DNA from: Penelope pileata
Lineage: Eukaryota; Chordata; Aves; Galliformes; Cracidae
NCBI GenBank assembly: GCA_013396635.1
Contig: WBMW01004881.1
Coordinates: 170,404-234,403, forward strand
DNA length: 64,000 nt
Direction of reading: 5' to 3'
A model generated the notes under the pieces. The model was not told the origin of the DNA. It ran no database searches and saw nothing but the letters and a program-made list of their open reading frames with translations. Shown here piece by piece: positions 50,201 to 63,982 of this stretch; the first letter of the stretch is position 1, and every line of letters begins with the position of its first letter. The position numbers and the translations under genes were made by a program.

Positions 50201-51750
50201 TTAGCTTTCTGGAGATGCTGATTTTATTAATCCAATGGAAAATGGCCTTAGCGTGGCTGTGGCAGGCTCCAGGTATGGTGTTAGTGCTGCAAATCAGAAG
50301 GTGGCAGCAGTGAGGGGCAATGTAGATACGGCATTAACCTTAAGGGCAAAGCTTGTTTGATTCTCTGCTCCAGAGGTCTTAGATAACCTTAAGGCAGCTG
50401 CTTGACCTTTCTGTGTGTTTTCATCTGAAAAATAAGGAAGTATAGTAATGCAGTGTAACATAGTAGCGTTCCAAGGGTAAATACACAGACTACTCACCTG
50501 CTGTCATAATGTAAACCTACAAATACTATATATAGTGAAGAATTTCATGGGGATGCTTTAAAGAAAACTCATGCTTTCTGGAAGAAAGAACAACAAACTG
50601 CTGAGCTATAGAACCAGTAACTTTTCCACTTTGTCTGATCATTATGGAGTACCAGCTCTGGGAGCAGCAGCACTGTCCTGAAAATCTTCTAATAGATGTA
50701 CAAGTTGCAAGCTATAGCCTCTGAAATATTTTGCCTTGGTTTCTGTGTGAAGTTCATGGCATATACAAAAAAAAAAAAAAAAAATGCATGTATATGCATT
50801 GATGCTTCTGCATCATTCTTAGTTTTGGAAAAGTCCTGACCTCTACTTCATAGCTTTAAGACATTGAACATATTCCGGTTATTTAGTTAGTGCTTTGGCA
50901 AAGAAAGATGGAAAAGATTCCAGTAGCAACCGGTAATGCTGCAGAGCAGTAGAAACATTTCTGAAAAAGTTGCTCCTTTAAGCCAATGCAGTTTCCTCGT
51001 AAATGAGAAAAAGGACCTAATCTTTGATTTTTGTGTCTAAGGTCCTTATGGTAGGCTTCTAACCTTGCAGAAGAAGTGTTGATCTTTGTGTGAGCAGCAA
51101 CCAGTAAGCAGTAGTTCTTGTAGGACAGCAGTAATTGAGAGACTGTGCATGACTGTTTTGAAGATGCTTGATTCTAATGTGGGCATGTTCAGGAAGATGT
51201 TTCTTAAATAACTGGAGGGAGCAGGGTATCTCTTGCTTGCTAAGAGAGTGTTTGGTGTCTGTAAATCTGTGTAACCCAAAAGCAATTTTCTCTTAGCTAA
51301 AGGATTAATCTTGGAGCTTTAAGAACAAAAAACTGTTTTGTTCATTAACAATGTTAGCTATAAAGTTAGAGGAAGGAACTGTTTCAACAGGATGTGGAGC
51401 TGAGAAGAGCATGGTGTTGGAAGATGGCCTTCTGGTGTATCTATGAACGTGTTACCCATGCACAGCAGAAGCATCTGAAAAATTGATGGATGCAGGAGCT
51501 GAAGTGAAGAAACACATTTGGGTGTGCTGAAGCTTAAAATCTTGTGCTGATGAATCCTCTGAGATGAGCACCATTAATGTGGATCTGCCCACTTCCTCTC
51601 CAGGGGAAGACAATTCTTAGTGCTTCCAGAGGAAGGATGACAAAGCCAGGACGGTGTCATTGGGAGCGCCGTGCTTTGCAACGGACTCAGACGTGCACAT
51701 CCCTTCATGCCCATCAGGTGCTGAGGTGCTGACCGGGCCTCCATTGTGGC

Positions 51751-51870
51751 AGCGCGAGGGCTCAGTTTGGCAGAGCAGCACAACCTCATGCCAGTGGTCT
51801 ATGCTGGAGGAGCACGAGGGCCCAGTTTGGCAGAGCAGCACGGCCTTGTGCTGGTGGTTGTGTTGGAGGC
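51751..51870. repeat. Two-copy tandem repeat of 60 bp
   Basis: Units 51751-51810 and 51811-51870 align without gaps and share the run CAGTTTGGCAGAGCAGCA. The unit length is a multiple of three, so open frames pass through on both strands. Confidence 0.85.
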
Positions 51871-54800
51871 GCGGGCGGTGTGGTGCTGCCTGGCGCTGCC
51901 TCCTGCTGCCGAGTGGGGCCAGGCTGGAGGCGCCTGTGCAGGCCTCCTTGTCAGATGGAACGTGGGGTGCTTGTGTTTCCAGGGCTCCCCGCCCTCGTGT
52001 CCTGCTAGGTGAGCTGAGTACGCAGAGGCAGCCTGCCTGACCTGTGCCCAAAGCACTGGGATGGCTGAACGGGAGGAGAAAGTAAAGCTGGTATGGAGCA
52101 GCCTGACCTCCAAGGCCTTCTCCTGGACCTCGCCGTGCGCCAGCGCTCCCAGGTACCATCATCTGCTTTGCAAAAACTTCTTGGTTACCCTGTAAGATCT
52201 GGTTTTAACTTCCGTTGTATTTGTATCCCTTCAGTTAGTTGGAAGAGTTTAAAGTAGCCCAGCTTCCAGACACAGGTGCATTTAAAGGAGAAAAGGATAT
52301 CTAGAAGTTGGAGCCATGCTTGTCTTATTGTTTGTGTGCATCTTTCCTCTCATTTCCAAGAATTGCATCTCATATCCAATTTCTTTTTGCAGTTTTGTTC
52401 AGTGGAGGGACTGCTGTATGTCAGCCATGCTAAAGGGCAAGTGATGGAGGCAAGTATTAGTTTATCTATTCATAGTTTATATATTTGTAATACTGTTTTT
52501 GCCAGTTTCTCCTTTTCAACTGCTTTGTTTGCCACTGCTGTTGTGAAATAATTGCACAAATGAAGGACTATGTGAGCGTGTTCTGGGAGGTAACGATGTC
52601 TCAAGATTTGCTCACTGTGACTGCGTATGCAGAGTTATTAATTTTGTCTGTGATGTACTGTGGTACGTTCTGAGCTTCACGCTGTAAGGCGCTGCATTTT
52701 CTCCCTCAAATGGAGAATGTAAAGGTTGTTATAAGTGAAAAAAGCAAGCACAGAACTTGAATCTTAATGCAATAGACGTGCTAATTTATTCTGCTGTTTC
52801 ACAGTTCTCATTTATGAGTAAAGCAAATGTGTTTTTCTGCAAAACCAGATACTAGCACAAATAAGTGCTTTTAAGAATCTTCATACCAGACATGCAGTTT
52901 GAAAAGCTCCTTTCAGGCTCGCAGCAGATTTGTCATATGAAAATATGGACAGATGACCACAAAGCTCCTGTAGGAGCATTTTAAAGATAGAAGTTAGTGT
53001 AATTTCAGCTGTCAGCCACAGAGCACACAAGCATAGCAGTGGCTTGTCTGTGAGCTAACTAGGCTGCTTTATTTCAGGTGGGTTTGTAGATTGAAACAGG
53101 GCTAATTCCAGCAGCTAACGAGCACATGAAACTCCAGTTCGACTGAAGCAATGTTATTTTAGATCAAGAAAACGTGCAGTAAAGATGGTGGTTAGGGAGT
53201 ATATTGGGCGTTTTTATGTTGAGCTGCAGCTCTTCGGTGAGTCCTAATAGTCCTAACTGAGAAATGAATGCTGAGGGAGTCAGCTAAAATGGAAAAAGCA
53301 GTTATGGGGTCAGCTGTCAGGGCTGTGTGTATACGCCGAGTAACGCTGGGACTCCTTCTTAGTCAGCGAGGTATGTTTGCTGAACTGTTCTGTCTGTTGG
53401 GTAAGAAGGAAAATCCAGCTTTGTCTTTTTTTCTCAAAACCTAAATCAGTAGGGACCTGCAATTCAACTTTCTGAGAAACAGGTGCATTAGAAAAAAGTA
53501 AAAGTAGTGTTAAGAAAGAAACAGCTTAAAGTCCAAATATGATGCTAGTCATATAGGCACTTAAAGGAAGCATTATGTATGTAAAAATGAAAGATTGATT
53601 GATGCTAATTTTTGTTTCTGCCACGGTTTCTGTGGGGGGGGGGGATTATTACTTATAATGGGTTATTGATTAACTGATTAAAATATTTTACCTCAATGTT
53701 TTTAACATGTTTTCTAAGTATTCAGCTAAAATACTGTATGATCCCAGTGTTTTGCTTTTCATAAGTACTGAATTTCATCCTGCCTCCAGCTTATAGCAAT
53801 GACATTTGAAAAAAACGGTAGTGTGAGGCAGCGCTTTTGGTATTTTTGGATGCCGGTTTGGAAGCATCTTGGAACGTCTGTTTAACCCACTGTGCCAGGT
53901 TTCAGAGGTGTAAAATGAAGAGCTCTGTAACTATAACCTTAAACATTTTATTCCTACAGCTGTTTTAAAATACAAATGAATGTTCTCAAATCCCAAACAT
54001 GTTGCATTTCAAATAAAATGTTTTTTAAAGCACGAGCTGCTTTTTGCCAAGATTGAGGTGGACCTCTGTGATCTGGTTTCTATATTTATAGAAGCCTAAT
54101 CAGAGCGTTTTCCTGCAAGAAAACAATGATCAGCTTCTGAGCATGTGATCTCATGGTGCTGATGTGAAACTCTTTCAGATATTGTCCTTCCTTCCTTCCT
54201 CATTCCTTTGCTGTACTTCTCCAATAGCGTTGTTATATAAGTTCCCAGTTGCTGTGCAGTGTACCCAGCTGCTGTCCAAACCCTGCTGATGCGAGAACTG
54301 AGATCTGCAGACAAGCTGTGTTTTCCTGTGTTAGAGGCTGAGCTACGCATCCATGGTGCTGCTCTCTCCCCCCATCCAGATGGGTTGCTTAATCTACTTC
54401 TAAAAAGGAGTTTTTATTTCCTCTGAGAATTATGGATGTGACTGTGCCCATTGAAACCGTTTCACTTGACTGTTCTTGCTTGAAGACAAACTTTCACATC
54501 TAGCTTCCAGTGCCATCAGTAGATGCTGGCAGTAATAAGGCATTTCTTACTGCTTGGAGATAGATGCTTAACTGATTTGGAAGTGTTCTGTCTTCTTGCG
54601 TGTATCAAATGCTGTGGAGTTAGGCATCCTGGAGGAAAATCAGGTAGGCAGAGCAGATGTTACGTTTGAAGCATGAAAGATCAGATCTTTGGTAAGGAAC
54701 AAAATTAGCTCTGCCAAAGAGTCTAATACCTTCTATAGAAGCTTAACCTCATGTTCCCTCAGATATTATGGGCTTTCTTCTTAACAAATAAAAAGCACTG

Positions 54801-55247
54801 TTTTCTCCTTTTCCCCCCTTTTGAACAGTCTTTTTTTTTAAAAAAAAAAAAAAAACTTTCTTGCTTCCCTTTGTGCTGTGCTTCTTTCCCTAGGTGATAA
54901 GTGAATTGTCTCATACGGGCTTTGGCTTCTGCATACAGCCTAAATGCAACTAATACCAGGACTGAGGGATGCTTGGAAAACTGATGAATTTTGTTTTGTT
55001 AATGGCATGTTTTGTACATTGTTTTTTTAACCCACTACTTTCTGCATGGATGTATAATAATGGCTCTTTTGTTTAACATTAGATAAGCATGAGATCACCG
55101 TGGCACAGCTGCATGTGTAGTCACTCTTGAAGCAATTGCACACCTAATTGGCTGACAATCTTGGCATTTTTTAAACAAACACAAGCCTTTAAAGACAGGG
55201 GACGTGCTTATGTATGAATAGCCAAATTAACCTGTTGGGTGTCATCA

Positions 55248-55787
55248 ATGGAGCCCTGTGGCAGCGAACAGTTGTGTGATGACCCTGATCCTGGAGGCAA
55301 ATCCCAAGATCAAGAAACCAAAAAACAACATGAATCAGAGCAAAAATTATCCAAAATAACCCATAATGCTTTGGAGAACATTAATGTGATTGGTCAAGGC
55401 TTGAAGCACCTTTTCCATCAGCGCAGGAGGTCATCAGTTTCTCCACACGATATTCAGCAAGCTCAGGCTGATCTGGAGTCTGACATGGATTTGGAATGCC
55501 AAAGCGCCTGTGCTGAAATTGATGGTGTCTCCACCCACCCCACAGCTCTGAACCGAGTGCTTCAGCAGATCAGAGTGCCACCTAAAATGAAGAGGGGGAC
55601 GAGCCTGCACAGCAGGCGGGGCAAGACGGACCCCCCCAAGGGAAGCCCACAGATCAGCAGGAGGTCTGCCCAGGATGCTCACTCAGGTCGGCCCAGGTCG
55701 TCGTCTACTACAGATGCTCCCATGAACTTGTCTGTGATGGAGATTGCTTCTTCTGTCTATGTAGGTGGAGAGGAGGCCACAGCAGCA
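55248..55787 (+). CDS. TMCC1: TMCC1 (transmembrane and coiled-coil domain family 1), N-terminal coding exon, partial
   Basis: TMCC1 is an ER membrane protein of the TMCC family. It has been linked to ER-endosome contact sites that drive endosome fission. This exon encodes residues 1-180 of a protein that is about 650 residues in human. Recognisable segments are ALENINVIGQGLKHLF, RRRSSVSPHD, HPTALNRVLQQIRVPPKMKR and SGRPRSSSTTDAP, in the same order as in the human protein. The chosen ATG is the first after an in-frame TGA at 55215-55217; a GTG nine bases earlier is not needed. The exon ends GCAGCA before a GTAAGT donor, in phase 0. The coiled-coil and two C-terminal membrane segments are encoded beyond the window. 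The poly-Ala tract of the human protein before GEE is absent here. The upstream acceptor is uncertain (AG at 54892-54893 is one option). Confidence 0.93.
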
Positions 55788-58369
55788 GTAAGTTACTCAG
55801 ATTTACCTTTGGTCTTTACCATCTCATTGTATGTTTTCTTAAGACTTTTGAGTCTTGTTTTGAAAAGCAGATTTCTTTCAGCAAACACTAATGCTGCTGT
55901 GTTCAAAATTTTCTCACGTGATGAAGCTAAGAGCTTAAAAGATGCAAGCGTTAGTCATTTTCCCATGTGTCAGGTGGCCATTTTATTTGATCACTGAAAT
56001 GAGAACTGCTTTTGAAGCATGTTGGGCTGGTCAGATGGTGCATTGCAGGCAACAGGGAGCAATGGGAAGAGCAGCAGGCAGAGTAGTCCTCCTTAGCAGC
56101 ACTGTACTGCAACAAAAACTTGTGTTACTTGTTTGGCTCTTTGCTTCTCGTCTTGTTTTATTGTATGTTTTATAAAAGCGAGGATTTCCAGTTGGAGGGA
56201 GTGGAGCTGTGGAGCGTTGAAGTTGCTGAGGCTCTGGGAGCACTGGCTGTAGGCTGCAGGCGAGCTGCAGTGAGTGCCTGGCTGCTGCGCTGGCGCAGGA
56301 TGGCTGCTGCTGCTCCTGGATCATCCAGCGTGTGCAGAAAAAGCCTTTGCCAACATGGGTCTCCGTTCTGTGACTGGTTCCTGCAAAGCTGTGTATCATT
56401 TTACTGGTGGTACCAAGAAGTAGTGTTGGTCTTAACGTGTCTTCTTTTGCAGATCAATTTAGTTGAAGTGCTCCTTTTCCTTTCTTTTTTTCTGATTCAG
56501 CGCAGGCTTGTTCATTGGAGCGCAAATGTTTTATAAAGCTAGAAAGAACTGTGAAAGTGTTTTCTGGTTCATGTGTTCTTAATTAAGGAACGATGAGCAA
56601 GTGAAGTGATAAGCAAAGCAGGTGCAGGATTGGTTTGCTATAGCAATATCATAAACTGTAACTTTTAGAAATGCTGTCTGCTGGCTGCCTCATCTCCTGT
56701 GTTTTTTTTTTTTTTTTAATACAGATGAATCTTGAAAGACGTTAAGATTTTCTAGTTCTGATTTCTCATTGTAATCTATTGATCAAGTAAAGAGTCCTTG
56801 AGTAAAGAGTTCTCGAGTAAAGAGTGCTTGGAAGGAGCACTGAGGGAGTTTTCCTTTATCTGAGATTTTTGTTCTGCCAGCAATTACAAGAATAGAAATG
56901 ATAATGTAGTTGGGAGAAGTGGTCGCTCTCCTAGGGTGGTTTAACTTTGCAGTGGAACCATATCAAAAAGAGCTCTCTTACTACTTTTAAGTTTCTTTGC
57001 TTACAGACTCTTTTCATTGTGGTTGAACTCATGATCTTCATTTCAGGTGAACTTTGGGGAGAGGCAGTTTTTGAAGTTTGTATCCAAATCTAGCAACTTG
57101 AGTTTGTGAAGCCTGGCAGCCTCTCTTTGGTTTGGCTTAAAGCTGTAGCTCCTTTACTTCATGGAGATTGAATGGGCCTGAGAATAGCTGGGCGAGGTCA
57201 CGTGCCTGGAAAAGGCTTGGAGTGGGTTATCCTTTCTCCCAGCTATATCAACTGGTCTGATGAAACATTAACGTGTGTATATCAGTGGCCTCCAGTGTGG
57301 AGTGTGGACAATCTGTTGGGTTATGGGGGGGAAAAAAACGTTTTTGCCCAATTAATAGATATTTTATAAAAATAGTGTTTAATTTATCTTTCTCATCCCT
57401 TTTTAATTTCTATTTCTGTGTGTGTTTTATAATATAACTAATACGTTAGTACAGCAGGACACAAGTATTTATAAATTCTGTACATTTGTGGTTTGCACTC
57501 GAACTTCAGGTGATTGGGCACACAATCCAAGTTTGGAAACCACTGGACTGGGTGAACTGAATCACATAGCAGGGGTGGTTGGAAAAATGAGCGCTTTTCA
57601 ACTGATGGTGACTCTTCTGCTATAAAATCTGCTATGCATTCTGCATAAGAACAAAGTTAGGGGTCAGTTTTTGATAGACATGGCCTTTGGTTGCTGAGGA
57701 GCAGCCGTGGTGCCTGCTGTTTGGGTGGAGAAGCGTGTCACTCTGAGAAGCGTTTGCTGTGAACAGCACTCTGCTGCTGCTTAACCAAGCAGGTGTGTCA
57801 GCTGGAGGCTGCCTCTCCTTGCTGTCTGAAGCTTTCTTTTCTCCATATTTAAAAGAGAAAGGGGGGTACTGGAGTCTGGAAAAGCACAGGCTTTTTCCTC
57901 ACATGTATCTAATCCATGAGGGCTAAACTGTTCAGAGGCCTCTGTGGCCAGATGCCCCTCTGTTGAGGGGGGTGAATTACCTGCTACCGTGTTTGCATGT
58001 TACACCATCTTCTGGCAGTCAAAAAAGGAGATATGTAATACAGGTCTAGAGCAACATAAAGCAGGGCAGCTTTTCCTTGTTTGGGGAAATGCACCTTTTT
58101 CTGATGTGCTTTCAGAAAAGCAAGCATCATCAATGGCTTAAGTTGCTGATGTACCCTAAATAGAAGTGAATCTTTAAAGAAATCTTGGGAAAATCAATAA
58201 GGAAAATCTGATATACTTGTTGATTTTAAATGTTACTTGATTGCTTCTAAACTGCTATTGCAAGAAAGTGACAGCTGCAATCTCCTGCATGTGAGCTAGA
58301 GGGAGGCATTCAGCTGTTCTGGAAATGTTCATGTTTTCCTTTCGTAGCGGTACTTGTATCTCTGTGATA

Positions 58370-58705
58370 ACTGCATGCAGTGAAAGAGCCCTTTGGTGGC
58401 AGCCAGAGGGTGCTGTCAATGGCTCTGCCTCCAGCAGGAGGCTGGTGACGAGCAGTGTCTCCCAGGGCTCTGGCTGGGACTGGTTATCAGTGACATAGAT
58501 GATGGGTTTGAGTGCACCCTCAGCAGTTTGCTGGTGGCACCAAGCTGAGTGGTGCTGCTGATGCAGTAGAAGGAAGGGATGCCATCCAGAGGGACCTGGA
58601 CAGGCTTGAAAAGTGGGCCCACGTGAGCCTAACTGAGGTTCAACAACACCAAGTGCAGGGTGCTGCACTTGGGTCAGGGCAGTCCCAGATATGTGTACAG
58701 ATATG
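58370..58705 (+). mobile_element. CR1 LINE fragment from the reverse transcriptase region
   Basis: The plus strand reads TKLSGAADAVEGRD followed by AIQRDLDRLEKWAHV. This matches the conserved segment after the catalytic part of CR1 reverse transcriptase (TKLSGAV...EGRDAIQRDLDRLE). Nucleotides to the left (GTCTCCCAGGG...) fit the SxPQGS block. A piece between the two blocks is deleted and the frame is broken, so the element is dead. Confidence 0.8.
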
Positions 58706-61700
58706 AGTCTCAGTGTACTACAAATTTTCAGGTTGGAATACTTCACCGCTATGAAACTTTTCTCCCTCCTTTCCTTCTCCATTTCGTAAATCCTTCTACT
58801 TTGTGTGTTTCACCCGGAGCCTGCAGAGAACAGCGAGCCTTTCAGCTCCGAAGGCTTTGAGTACAACTGCTGCAGTCAGCAAGGCACTCAGCGTGCTGTC
58901 TCAAGCTGGTGCAAGGAAGACCTGCTGAGTGCTGCTGCTCTTCTATTCGTGTGAGTTTATTGCCTCTTTGTCAATAGCTGAAGTTAGCGTCCTACCTCAG
59001 GTAGCGTCAGGTGCTGGACCATGAAAGCTTGGAAGACGTTTAAAAGAACTCAGAACCCAGTTTGCTATAGAGCATTCTATGCAGCAGCTAATTCACAGCA
59101 TCTCTAGGGTTAGCAGCGTAAAACTATTTTCATCTTCTTCCTCTGTTTTACAGACTTCATTCAGACATGCATCATTTTATCAGTTTTTCATATAAAGCCA
59201 AGAAGAACTTGAGGGAAGTGAAAATAATTGGAATGGTTTTGTGATGGACAAAATGCCTGGTGAACTGATTGCTGCAGGGTTGGCTGTGGCTTGAGGTATC
59301 AGCAGGGTTGGGAGGACACAGACATGTGCCAGCCCTGCGTGTGCTGCCCGGCCTGCAGGAGCTGGGCTGGCCGTGTGCTTACAAAGAAGGAACGGCCTCA
59401 GCCAGGCTGCGGCTCCTGCTTTGGGAGCAGCTTTTAGGCCGAGGCTCTTACTCCCTGGGCTGACCCGGGCCCCGGCCGTCTGGCTGACTTCCCAGGCCGA
59501 CCTTGGACGTGCTGCAGCATTAGTGCTGTGTCTGCGTTCTGGCTGCCGTTGCTGCGTCTCTGCACGTGGCTGTGGGCATTGGGCAGAAGCGTGCTGGTTC
59601 TGCATGGAGCTGCAGGCTGGTGGTAGGCAGCTCACGGGTTAGGTGCTGGTCATTTACCGCTTTAAATAATGTATGAGAGCGTTTACCAACATTGCAGTGT
59701 AAAAATGTAATGCCTTTAAAAATGAACCACATCGATGTTATATCACCACTGTGGTTACTGGTAGGGTTTATGTTTATGATTCAGTGAAATTGGGAAAGCG
59801 TGGTTCAGCCAAGTGTTGAACCAGGTTTATAAGAGGCGTCGGTGTGTTTGGCATTTGAGAAGCTAGCACAGCACAGAGTTAACTCTGTTTGGCAACTTGT
59901 GTTGCAAAAGCAGTTAGCACGCAGTTCAAATGATGCGGCTGATAGTGGGCGTTCAGCAGCGCGCATTGCAAAAGCGGTTACTGCACGGCTCACGTGGGGT
60001 CAGGGGAGGGCTCGCTACAATCCCCGGCTGTTACAGCAAACTTGGATGGAGCAGAGCTTGTGTTTGGTCTGGGCTCGAGCCTCAAACACTCATTGAGTTG
60101 TGAGACAGCTGAGGTTTGCGCACAGAGTGGTGTTAGGGAAACGGGGGAAGGGATGTCGTCCCATTGTGCCTCTGTTGTTTCATGAAGCCCAAGAAATAGA
60201 AATAATGTATTTGAAGTATCTGGCAACAGCATTTGGTGTTTGTGGTGGGGAGTACTCTGGACTTTTGAGTTCTGCTCTAGCCTTTATCGATTGCGTGTAC
60301 AGCAAGCCTTTCTTTCATTTCGTGTTTCCTATTAACTTTCTCCTGACTTTGCCTAGTTATCTCCTTTGTGATCTCTAGCCTTCAAACAAATATTTTTAAA
60401 AACAAAGCACTGCCGATTTCACTTTCTCAACTTTGGCGTCTGTTGGAAGACAACAAAGAAATGCTAACTCACCTTGCCTCAGCAGCTCGACTTCCATTCC
60501 TTCAAAATAATTTAAAATTTCAGGAATCCAACTGCAGTCAGAAGAACATTGGGATATAACACCCATCTATTGCGAGCATGTGTGTACTGTATGCACTATA
60601 CAGCTTGCAAAGAAACAGTGCATTCGGTGAACAAGCTGTGAGTTGGTAGAGACAGAGCTGTGTGGCAGGAGGATGGCAGTCAGGTGGTGCAGCTGATCCT
60701 CCCTTGAGTGTCCCCTGTCCCCACTGAGCTGCAGCACTGCCCGTGCAGCTGCGTTGGTCACGGAGCTGCTCAGCCCCTGGCAGGTGCACGGGGATGAGCT
60801 GTGCACAGCTGCCCCCAGCGCTGCTCCTGCCTGCAGCCATGGTACTGCTCTGGTGGCAGCAGTTCTGCTCTGCATTCCCTTCTCCTTTTCTTCCCAGTGT
60901 TTAGATTTTCTTCATCTAGAAGAGCTAATGGACACTTTGTTCTCTTGAAGTGGTTTTGTTACTGCAGTGTGGCATTTTGAATAGGTAGCAATTCGTTCTG
61001 TCACCAAACTGTCCTGTAGCTACTAAGCAGCGCTGCAGTGTCTGTGATTAAGTCCAAACTTTGCTCCTAACTGCAAAGGATTTTTGGAAGTCAGCAGACG
61101 TGGACTGCTGAGAAATCACCTTTCAATTAAATGTTGTTCGAGGCACGTGAAAGCTTTTGCAGGCTGCTGGGAAGTTGTCAGTGCTTATTTGTGTGGCAGG
61201 AGCTTCACCTGTTGCAAATGTTTGTGAAGTGCAGATGGACGAGAGCCCAAGTGCTTCTGTCCGGAGTCCGCTACCGAAGCTTAGGACCTAAGGAACGCTC
61301 CCACGCTGCTTCCATGTCTTCCATGTTTTGCAGAGTGAAGCCCGAAGCATCCAGCTCCGTCCCCCTGTGTGAGGTTAGGCTGTGCAGTGCTCGATGCTCT
61401 CTGCCTGCACGAACACTGCTCTGAGCCTGGTGTTTGCGACTGATCTGCTGGTGCTGCTGGTCCTGCTGAGAACTGTCACACTTAATTTTAACACAGCATG
61501 CTGTACCTGGGGTAATTTGGAGAAAGGGAAATTTTTTTTTGATGAAATGTTGATTTGTATTTAAACTCAGACTACACTGTCATGGGGCAGCTGTTCAAGG
61601 GCAAAGCTCCTCAGACCTGGAGCGAATCTCAGAAACTGCGTTCTTGGACCCTTTAGGGTCCCCTTGTAGGAAGGAATTTCTCATACCTGCCCCATACATG

Positions 61701-63982
61701 TGAGCTCTCCTTTGAAGTTCTTAGCAGGAAAAAAACCTGGTCAGACATGGTGTTATTTTCTGGTCTCAGCTCTATTTGTAGTCTTTCACAGTTTGTTTCT
61801 GCTACCATGTTTACTACCTTATCTCTGTTTTTTTTTCCCCGAAACTCTATGCCACAATGATACGAGCCAGCCTACATCCACATGCTGGAACAAAGTACAC
61901 AAAACATATATTGTTTATCTGAAGTTCGAGTCCTACATGTCACTCAGGAACCGGAGTGAAGCCTTGGAAGGCTTCATTCTTCCTTCCCAGGAGCTTCCTT
62001 CTCCTCCAGCACACTGCCTTCCTGCAGCAGGGCCGGTGTTCAGCTGCCCCTGGCTGTACACACCTACACTTTCCTTTTCATGCTTATAACCCATTGCATC
62101 TGCCACACTGAATGTGCTGCCAGGAAGCTTAGGAGCTTAATCTCCTCAGAGTATTTTCATTAACCCGAGAGGGTTTGTTAGTTGGTTTGTATTTATTGTC
62201 TCCCTGTGCTCTCTATGTGGACACTGCAGAGTTTTGGAGAGAAGAACCTCTGTTCTTTTGCAGCTCCCATGAGTGCAGACAGATGCTGCGAGGTAGCTGC
62301 CTGCGTTCTGTGCTTGGGCTGAGGCACCGGCTGTGCTGGCACTGCTGCTCACAAAGGCAGTGGAGCTGCCCACTCAGTAGTTTGATGTAAATTAGAGGGC
62401 GTTCTTTTACCGTACAACCAAAAGCGTAATAAAATTATTTTGTCTTTGCAGCACTAATTTGCAGGCAGAACAAGGCTAAGTCTGAGGCAGCTGCTTAGCT
62501 TTTACCAGGGGCTGGGATAGTCTGAGAGAGAACAAAGCAGAAATTAACTCAGGTAAACCTTGAGAACTGTGGAACTATTTTAACTTTGCTTATAAAGAGA
62601 TCGATGCCATAAGCATGAACTCAGGTTTGTGTGGTGCTCCAGCACAGCGAGCACTGGGTGACCCATGCTGTGTGGTGCTGGGATCCCGTTCCGAGGGGGA
62701 ACTGAGGGCACTGGGTGCTTTTGGCATTAGGGAAAGTAAATTCTTAATAATTCTCTGCACACAAATTAATTTTTAGTTCACGGTATTGTTCTCTTCTCTG
62801 CTCTCAGTTCTTCTTGAAATAGAAGGGCAACATGTTATCCCAAAACCGCAGACTGGATTTGTCTTAACACTTCATTTGCATACATTTGCATGTGCGGTGA
62901 TCCCAGTGCATGTTGTCAGGCTCTGTAAAAATAATGAGGAATGAGACTGTTGTGGCATGGAGAACGATGACCTCTTTAAAGTCTTTTTGAAATACTTTGT
63001 TTGATCTTGTAGTTCATGCAGTGTACACTTACATGTCTCTGCACAAACCCTTTCTCTGCAGAGGCAGTGCACGGAGCGGAGCAGTTGGGATCTGGGTGGC
63101 CTGGGAACGGCACCGGGCACTGCCCGGGCCCCGCGTGTTCTGCTGTACTTTGAGCTCTTTGTGGGGTGACGAGTTTCGTGACGTGGACAAACAGAGCGGT
63201 GTTGGGGCTGCAGAGACGCGGAGCGGTGGCAGTGCTCTGTAACGGGCCCTGCGGTGCTGCGCTTGCTGCCTGGCGGCCAGTGTGCCGGGACACGGGGATT
63301 GCAGAACGCCCTTCTTCCTCCTCATCTGCTTCATTTCCCAGCTGGTGCAAAAACCTGTGGGAGTGAAGAGTAAAGGCAAGTGTCACGCTGAAGTTTTGCC
63401 ACAATTCCGGTAGGAGTTCTCCAGCTGCCTCCCAGCAGCGGTGCTCCCCGCCCGGCGCAGCTCCAGTGAGCGGTGCTCCCTGGGACATGGAGAGGTCTGT
63501 GGGGCACATCCGCCCTCCTCCCGAGGTGAGTTATCTCTGGTTGACGGTCGAAGCCGGACACAGCGTGCGATGCTGACAAATACACTTTCCCATCATCTTT
63601 TCTGTGCGTGCAGCACACAGTGCACAGCTGCACGGTGAGTGGCCATTGCTGCCCTGGGGCCGGCAGCGTGTTCACTGAGCGCCCTGCAGTGCATGTGGAA
63701 GAGGTGGAGAGGACTGTGTGAAGTTTCCCTCCTGCTGTAAACAGTCTTTTAGAGTAGAGATGTATTGTCTGCCAGAAACCTTCACAAACTCGCTTGTCCT
63801 AAATGCGTGCAGGGCTCCTGGGACAACCACCCTTAAAATTGCAAAAAGTTTCTTTTTTGTGTCCTTAAAGCTGTGTGGAAGGGTTGCTCTGGCTGTGTCC
63901 GAGATCTGCAGAAGACTGCTTAAGCTGTAACATGTCTCCCAAAATAATGAGCAGCCTTCTTACCACCATAACATGATGCTTG

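Larger units (their letters stand above)
39193..55247 (+). other. TMCC1: TMCC1 first intron region
   Basis: About 16 kb separates the CpG-island exon from the first recognised coding exon. Apart from the candidate exon and minisatellite listed separately, I see only an AAAAC-type run near 45420-45443, an A tract near 50767-50783 and a T/A run near 54831-54855. No other gene is supported. Confidence 0.6.

Noticed and set aside
51617..52162. Minus-strand open frame of 181 residues over the 60-bp repeat
   Set aside because: Openness is explained by the frame-preserving repeat and high GC. Nothing in the translation resembles a known family.
55239..55247. GTG start three codons before the TMCC1 ATG
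   Set aside because: The ATG at 55248 matches the family N-terminus (MEP.GSEQL), so the GTG extension is unnecessary.
58255..58782. Minus-strand open frame of 175 residues
   Set aside because: It is antisense to the CR1 fragment, whose true coding sense is the plus strand.
62976..63509. Minus-strand open frame of 177 residues
   Set aside because: No family resemblance, and overlapping open frames occur on both strands in this GC-rich patch.
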